NCBI GenBank assembly: GCA_023249695.1
Contig: JAHFCD010000039.1
Span: forward strand, 1-9,863
Source: Elusimicrobiota bacterium
GTDB taxonomy: Bacteria; Elusimicrobiota; Elusimicrobia; UBA1565; UBA9628
Length of the DNA: 9,863 nucleotides
Direction of reading: 5' to 3'
A model generated the notes under the pieces. The model was given only the letters and a program-made list of their open reading frames with translations. It was not told the origin of the DNA and did no database searches. This document shows, in pieces, positions 6,620-9,863 of the stretch (positions within the stretch are counted from its first letter, which is position 1; every line of letters starts with the position of its first letter). A program made the translations under genes and the position numbers.

Positions 6620-7527
6620 GAGTCATCGGCGGTTCAGGTTTCATCGGCTCGCACGTCGTCGACAAGCTCATCGACGCGGGCCACGAGGTCACGGTCTTCG
6701 ACATCATGACCCCTCACCGGCGCGACGTGCGCCACATCGTCACCGACATCTCCGACCAGGGCCGCACCACGGTCGCGCTGGCCGGCGGCTACGACGCGGT
6801 CTACATCCTGGCCGCGGTCGCCAACGTCAACGACGTCTATCACATCCCCGTCGAGAGCATGAACACCAACGTGATGGCGGTGACCCACGTGCTCGAGGCC
6901 GCGCGCCGCACCGGCATCAAGCGCGTGATCCTCGCCAGCACGACCTGGGTGTACGGCATGACCGACGTCCTGGAGGTCGACGAAGAAACCCCGCTCTCCA
7001 TCAACAAGACCAACCACGTCTACACGGCCTCGAAGGTCGCCGCCGAGATGGCCTGCGTCGCCTACCAGAAGCTGTATGGGATCGAAACGACGATCCTGCG
7101 CTACGGCATCCCCTACGGGCCGCGCGCCCGCATGGGCACCGTGCTCGCCACCTTCGTCGCGCGCGCGATCAAGAAGCAGCCCATCGTGATCCAGGGCGAC
7201 GGCAGCGCGTGGCGCCGCTTCGTCTACGTGGAAGACCTCGCTTTGGGCAACGTCGCCGCGCTCAAGCCCGAGGCCGCCAATCAGATCATCAACCTCGAAG
7301 GCGTGGAGAAGGTTTCCGTCCGCCAGGTCGCCGACAAGGTCAAGGCCTCGTTCCCCGACGCCGAGATCCGCTACATCGAGGCGCGCAGCGGAGACCTCGA
7401 CGCGAAGCTCGTCAGCGGCGCCAAGGCCAAGAAGCTTCTCGGCTGGGAGCCGCTCGTCGGCTTCGACGAGGGCTCCGAGAGCTATATCCGCTGGGTCAAG
7501 GGAGCTTCGGCCGCCGTTCCGGCTTGA
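6610..7527 (+). CDS. NAD-dependent epimerase/dehydratase (extended SDR)
   Basis: 305 residues from the ATG at 6610; GGAGAGGA at 6595-6602 serves as ribosome site and the start overlaps the aminotransferase end by 10 bases. N-terminal Rossmann motif GGSGFIG (Gly7, Gly10, Gly13) binds NAD(P). The LASTTWVYG segment (108-116) supplies the catalytic Thr/Ser, and Tyr138-x3-Lys142 (YTASK) is the SDR catalytic pair. RYGIPYGPR and RRFVYVEDLA are typical of the nucleotide-sugar-binding C-terminal half. Such enzymes epimerise, dehydrate or reduce sugars bound to UDP, GDP or dTDP. Next to a DegT aminotransferase it probably supplies or reshapes a keto sugar for amination. It is the last gene of this operon and runs 46 bases into the antisense tail of the convergent small membrane protein gene. 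Confidence 0.93.
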   Translation: MRVGVIGGSGFIGSHVVDKLIDAGHEVTVFDIMTPHRRDVRHIVTDISDQGRTTVALAGGYDAVYILAAVANVNDVYHIPVESMNTNVMAVTHVLEAARRTGIKRVILASTTWVYGMTDVLEVDEETPLSINKTNHVYTASKVAAEMACVAYQKLYGIETTILRYGIPYGPRARMGTVLATFVARAIKKQPIVIQGDGSAWRRFVYVEDLALGNVAALKPEAANQIINLEGVEKVSVRQVADKVKASFPDAEIRYIEARSGDLDAKLVSGAKAKKLLGWEPLVGFDEGSESYIRWVKGASAAVPA

Positions 7528-7901
7528 ACCCACGAGCCGCTCAGCAGCGCGACGCCGGCGCAGATCATCGCGATTCCGGCGAGCCGCTGCGGGCTGAGCG
7601 GCTCGCCGAGCAGCGCGTAGGCGGCGGCCGCCGCGAGCACGTACTCGATCGCGTTCATCGGCACCGCCCACGAGATCTCGGACCAGGATAGGACCGCGAG
7701 CCAGAGCAGCGAGTAGACGATCTCGAGCGCGATCCCGAGCCAGATCCAGGGATTGACCGCCGCCGCCGCGAAGAAGGCGAGCAGCTGGGCGGGGGCCGCC
7801 CCGGGCAGCGCGCCGACGCCGATCATGCCTTGGCGCAGGCAGAGGTTGCCCGCGCAGCCGCAGATCGTCGCGGCGAAGACGACGAGCAGGGCGCGGCGCA
7901 T
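7482..7901 (-). CDS. Small EamA/SMR-type four-helix membrane protein B (flippase subunit-like)
   Basis: 139 residues from the ATG at 7901; AGGGG lies 5 bases upstream, and the ATG overlaps the preceding TGA by one base (TGATG). Four hydrophobic helices fill the chain: about 4-24, 52-72, 76-97 and 106-124. Conserved elements are C14-x3-G18-N19-x3-R23-x-G25, LSWSEISWAVPMNAIEYV (71-88) and GEPLSPQRLAG (99-109). It aligns without gaps to the preceding gene product. Single-EamA/SMR proteins of this size that occur in adjacent pairs include ArnE/ArnF, which flip a lipid-linked amino-arabinose. By analogy and context it would be one half of a heterodimeric flippase for the lipid product of the upstream genes. 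Residues after about 125 extend past the fold and overlap the convergent epimerase gene. An SMR drug-efflux role is possible but less likely here. Confidence 0.82.
   Translation of the reverse strand: MRRALLVVFAATICGCAGNLCLRQGMIGVGALPGAAPAQLLAFFAAAAVNPWIWLGIALEIVYSLLWLAVLSWSEISWAVPMNAIEYVLAAAAAYALLGEPLSPQRLAGIAMICAGVALLSGSWVQAGTAAEAPLTQRI
7577..7608. repeat. Perfect 12-base inverted repeat inside small membrane protein B
   Basis: CGGCGAGCCGCT (7577-7588) and AGCGGCTCGCCG (7597-7608) flank an 8-base loop. It lies inside the coding region for LLGEPLSPQRLAG and 50 bases beyond the convergent epimerase stop. It could act as a hairpin at the end of the epimerase mRNA, but no T-run follows and it may be a by-product of G+C-rich codons. 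Confidence 0.4.
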
Positions 7902-8284
7902 CAGGGCCCCTGCCAGGTGAGCATCGTCAGGAACACGCCGGCGGCGACGAGCCCGATCCCGGCCAGCCGCCGCGGCTCGAGGCGCTCGCCCAGCAGCTTC
8001 CAGGCCAGGAAGGAGACGACGACGTACTCGAGCGCGTTCATCGGCAGCGCCCAGCTGAGCTGCGCCCACGACAGCACGACCAGCCAGGCGAGGAACTGCG
8101 CGAAGTTGATGGCGACGCCCGCGAGTATGCGCGGGCTGCGCGCCGCGGCCCAGGCGTAGCGCAGCAGCGGGCGCGGGCGAAAGTCCTCGAGGGGGCCGAG
8201 CTGGGCCAGGCCGCCGCGGGTGAGCACATTGCCGTAGGCGGAGCAGACCACGGACAGAAACAGGACCAAGGTCGCGGCGATCAC
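7901..8284 (-). CDS. Small EamA/SMR-type four-helix membrane protein A (flippase subunit-like)
   Basis: 127 residues from the GTG at 8284, chosen because it makes a GTGA overlap with the HpnK-like stop and starts exactly at the first hydrophobic helix; the frame open further upstream encodes arginine- and proline-rich sequence antisense or out of frame to the deacetylase. Four membrane helices lie at about 3-22, 52-72, 76-97 and 107-123. It shares with protein B, at identical positions, C14, G18-N19, R23, G25 and the block LSWAQLSWALPMNALEYV (71-88), and has GERLEPRRLAG (99-109). Only a weak GAGG precedes the start, so translation probably relies on coupling. With protein B it most likely forms a two-subunit lipid-sugar flippase or exporter of the ArnE/ArnF type; this rests on size, pairing and neighbours, not on a known substrate motif. 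Confidence 0.82.
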   Translation of the reverse strand: MIAATLVLFLSVVCSAYGNVLTRGGLAQLGPLEDFRPRPLLRYAWAAARSPRILAGVAINFAQFLAWLVVLSWAQLSWALPMNALEYVVVSFLAWKLLGERLEPRRLAGIGLVAAGVFLTMLTWQGP

Positions 8285-9120
8285 GCGGCGCAAGCCTCGG
8301 AGAACGACGTGCGCCGCGCGCCGGAGCCGTCCAGGGCCTCGCGCACGCGCGGGCTGAGCAGCGCCGCGAGTTCCTCGGCGTGGCGGTAACCCGGCATCGA
8401 CGCCTTGAGCAGGCCGGCCGTCGCGGTCGCGGGGTGGCAGTAGATCTCGGTGAGGCCGTCGGGCAGGAGAGGGATCAGGCGCAGCCAGGCGCTCTCGACC
8501 ATGGCGCCGGTCTCGAACAGGCCGAAGAGGCTGTCGTTCGTCTTGATTCCGGCGCGCCGCAGCTTCCAGCGCGTGCGCGCGACCCAGGGGGCCATCACGG
8601 CGGCCGTCAATGCCGCCGTCGGCGGCATTGAGAATATAGGCTGGGACGGCACGCGCACGGCGGGGATGCGCGTGCGCCGGGCGATCTGCAGGACGGCATC
8701 GAGGATCGTGGGATGAATGTGAAAGTGATTGTGGCCGTTGAGATGATCGAGCTCGAGGCCGGTTTTCAAAAACGCGTCCACCTGGGCCCGGCACTCGGCG
8801 ACGGCCTGACGGCGCGCGCGGGGGGACAGGAACATGCGGGCCCCCGGTCCGACGAGCCCGGGACGAAAGAGCCCGTCGCCGTCGACGAGATCGGGCACCT
8901 CGCCCGGCGGCAGCACCGGCCGCCCTTCGACCATCGTCAGATGCAGGCCGACCTTGAGCCCCGGACGCGCGCGCGCCAGAGCGGCGGCCTCGGCCGCGGC
9001 CGGGGCGCCGACCATGAGGCTCGCGCAGGTCAGGACGCCGGAGCCGTGAGCGAGCAGGACCGCCGCGTTGACCTCGGGGCTGAGACCGAAGTCGTCGGCC
9101 GTGACGATGACGCGCTTCAC
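8281..9120 (-). CDS. hpnK: HpnK-like YdjC/ChbG-family sugar deacetylase
   Basis: 279 residues from the GTG at 9120, which overlaps the glycosyltransferase stop as GTGA; an internal ATG is not needed and the frame upstream is antisense noise. The N-terminus VKRVIVTADDFGLSPEVN carries the metal Asp9-Asp10. Further ligands are His60 (VGLHLT) and the His-rich run DHLNGHNHFHIHP (125-137). The C-terminal motifs TEIYCHPA (224-231, His229) and PGYRHAEELAALLSP (243-257) are very typical of HpnK. YdjC/ChbG enzymes are metal-dependent deacetylases of N-acetyl sugars. HpnK removes the acetyl group from N-acetylglucosaminyl-bacteriohopanetetrol, the step after HpnI. Here it directly follows an HpnI-like gene and precedes the two small membrane proteins. 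The family is secure. The hopanoid substrate is inferred from resemblance and neighbour, and another GlcNAc-lipid is possible. Confidence 0.9.
   Translation of the reverse strand: MKRVIVTADDFGLSPEVNAAVLLAHGSGVLTCASLMVGAPAAAEAAALARARPGLKVGLHLTMVEGRPVLPPGEVPDLVDGDGLFRPGLVGPGARMFLSPRARRQAVAECRAQVDAFLKTGLELDHLNGHNHFHIHPTILDAVLQIARRTRIPAVRVPSQPIFSMPPTAALTAAVMAPWVARTRWKLRRAGIKTNDSLFGLFETGAMVESAWLRLIPLLPDGLTEIYCHPATATAGLLKASMPGYRHAEELAALLSPRVREALDGSGARRTSFSEACAA
8607..8631. repeat. Perfect 12-base inverted repeat with 1-base centre inside hpnK
   Basis: TCAATGCCGCCG and CGGCGGCATTGA flank a single T at 8619. As RNA it would form an 11-pair stem with a 3-base loop. It covers the codons for about Ser164 to Ala171 of the deacetylase, a linker (FSMPPTAAL) between conserved motifs. 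It could be a pause or processing signal in the operon mRNA, or a chance by-product of codon use. Confidence 0.4.
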
Positions 9121-9863
9121 GCGCTTTCCACGAGCCGGTTTCCGGCGAGCACGAACACGCGGCCCTTCCAATAAATCTTTCTCTGCAGGAAGCTCGCGGC
9201 CCAGGTCGCCGCGCCGGCGAGGTCGCGCACGGGCAGGAGCCACAGCGAGCGCAGGCCCTCGCGGTCGCCGAGATACCAGCAGCAGGCCCCGGCGGTGACC
9301 AGGCGCAGCGCGAGCGTCGCGAGCGGCACCTCGTAGGCGACGACGCCCGAGGCCAGCATCGCGAGGCCGTAGAGCGCGGCCAGCGGCACGCCGCGCACGA
9401 GGCAGGTGAAGAAGAAGCCGACCGGGCTGGCGGCGCGCGTGTTCTGATCCCAGTAGACCTGATGCCGCCACCAGGGACGCCAGCCGGAGAGATCCACGCC
9501 GGTCGCGGCGACGTGGGGGCCGATCACGACCTGAAGCCCCTCCTCGACGATGCGCCGTCCGAGCTCGAGGTCCTCGACGAGGCTGTCGGCCATCGATCCG
9601 AGGCCGCCGATCTTTTCCAGCGTTTCGCGCCGGATCGCCTGCGAGGCCCCCGGGCAGGCCAGGGCCGCGCCGGTCACCGTCGCGAAGATCAACGAGGGCA
9701 CGAACTCGGCGTTGAGCGAGAGCATCTCGAGGCTCTCCCAGAGGTTCACGGCGCCGTGGGCGCGGTACAAAGTGCAGGAGACCCCGACCGCGGGGTCGGC
9801 GAGCGGCGCCGTGATCGCGCGCAGGTAGCCGGGGGCCAGGAGCATGTCGCTGTCGGAGTAGAC
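9117..9863 (-). CDS. hpnI: HpnI-like glycosyltransferase (GT2/GT21 type), 5' end outside window
   Basis: The last 248 residues are visible; the frame is open to the right edge and starts mid-gene with VYSDSDMLLAPGYLR, so the ATG at 9845 is internal. YSDSDM is the metal- and nucleotide-binding D-x-D. Next come the PLADPAVGVSCTLYR segment, IRRETLEKIGGLGSMADSLVEDLELGRRI with the acidic ED acceptor-site motif, and HQVYW (9450-9464) in the place of the family's QxxRW. Two or three C-terminal membrane helices follow, then the ending RKIYWKGRVFVLAGNRLVES. Full-length HpnI proteins are about 380-390 residues. HpnI adds GlcNAc from UDP-GlcNAc to bacteriohopanetetrol at the inner membrane; ceramide glucosyltransferases are relatives. 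It is the first visible gene of the leftward operon and overlaps hpnK by 4 bases. Acceptor and sugar are inferred. Confidence 0.85.
   Translation of the reverse strand, partial: VYSDSDMLLAPGYLRAITAPLADPAVGVSCTLYRAHGAVNLWESLEMLSLNAEFVPSLIFATVTGAALACPGASQAIRRETLEKIGGLGSMADSLVEDLELGRRIVEEGLQVVIGPHVAATGVDLSGWRPWWRHQVYWDQNTRAASPVGFFFTCLVRGVPLAALYGLAMLASGVVAYEVPLATLALRLVTAGACCWYLGDREGLRSLWLLPVRDLAGAATWAASFLQRKIYWKGRVFVLAGNRLVESA

Noticed and set aside
6634..7671. A 345-codon open frame on the - strand opposite the epimerase
   Set aside because: Asp/Val/Gly/Arg-rich antisense shadow without motifs; the + strand frame has GxxGxxG and YxxxK.
8285..8794. Upstream extension of the small membrane protein A frame over hpnK
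   Set aside because: It encodes Arg/Pro-rich nonsense across the conserved deacetylase gene; the GTG at 8284 gives a 4-base overlap and the right size for the family.
9121..9471. Upstream extension of the deacetylase frame
   Set aside because: Arg/Ala-rich, out of frame over the conserved end of the glycosyltransferase. The GTG at 9120 matches the conserved N-terminus that leads into IVTADDFG.

Overview
The window is a gene-dense, strongly G+C-rich stretch of a bacterial chromosome. Third codon positions are mostly G or C, so long open frames also appear antisense to the real genes. Ten protein-coding genes are supported; the first and last are cut by the window edges. No rRNA, tRNA, CRISPR array, transposase or phage gene was seen. 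No marker here fixes the phylum. The hopanoid-type lipid-sugar genes and the small paired membrane transporters suggest a diderm (Gram-negative-type) bacterium, but that is inference.

Region 1 (2-2655, + strand) is the end of a DUF58 gene joined by a 4-base ATGA overlap to a membrane-bound TgpA-like transglutaminase. This is the well-known MoxR/DUF58/transglutaminase arrangement; a MoxR-type AAA ATPase probably lies just upstream of the window. Region 2 (2656-2802) is a short, less G+C-rich spacer between convergent genes. It is packed with palindromes, including a 32-base near-perfect one that probably ends transcription.

Region 3 (2803-7527) is a divergent metabolic module. On the - strand is a long, unusual acyl-CoA dehydrogenase with its own TATAAT box and Shine-Dalgarno sequence. 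Facing away on the + strand is a tight three-gene operon: a ferritin-like di-iron protein, a DegT/DnrJ/EryC1/StrS-type PLP aminotransferase, and an NAD-dependent epimerase/dehydratase. The di-iron and acyl-CoA dehydrogenase genes point to redox chemistry on an acyl or similar substrate. The aminotransferase/epimerase pair is typical of amino-sugar synthesis. I do not recognise the combined pathway.

Region 4 (7482-9863, - strand, read from the right edge leftward) is a translationally coupled operon. It holds a GT2/GT21-like glycosyltransferase resembling HpnI, a YdjC/ChbG-type deacetylase resembling HpnK, and two tandem 127- and 139-residue four-helix membrane proteins of the EamA/SMR (ArnE/ArnF-like) type. 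Every junction overlaps (GTGA, GTGA, TGATG). HpnI and HpnK are known from hopanoid head-group synthesis: addition of GlcNAc to bacteriohopanetetrol, then deacetylation. The two small membrane proteins align without gaps and look like a duplicated pair forming a heterodimeric lipid-sugar or polyol-lipid flippase. The last of them overlaps the epimerase gene tail-to-tail by 46 bases.

The most interesting signals are the possible lipid-glycan make-deacetylate-flip cassette (region 4), the neighbouring uncharacterised redox/amino module (region 3), and the palindrome cluster in region 2.
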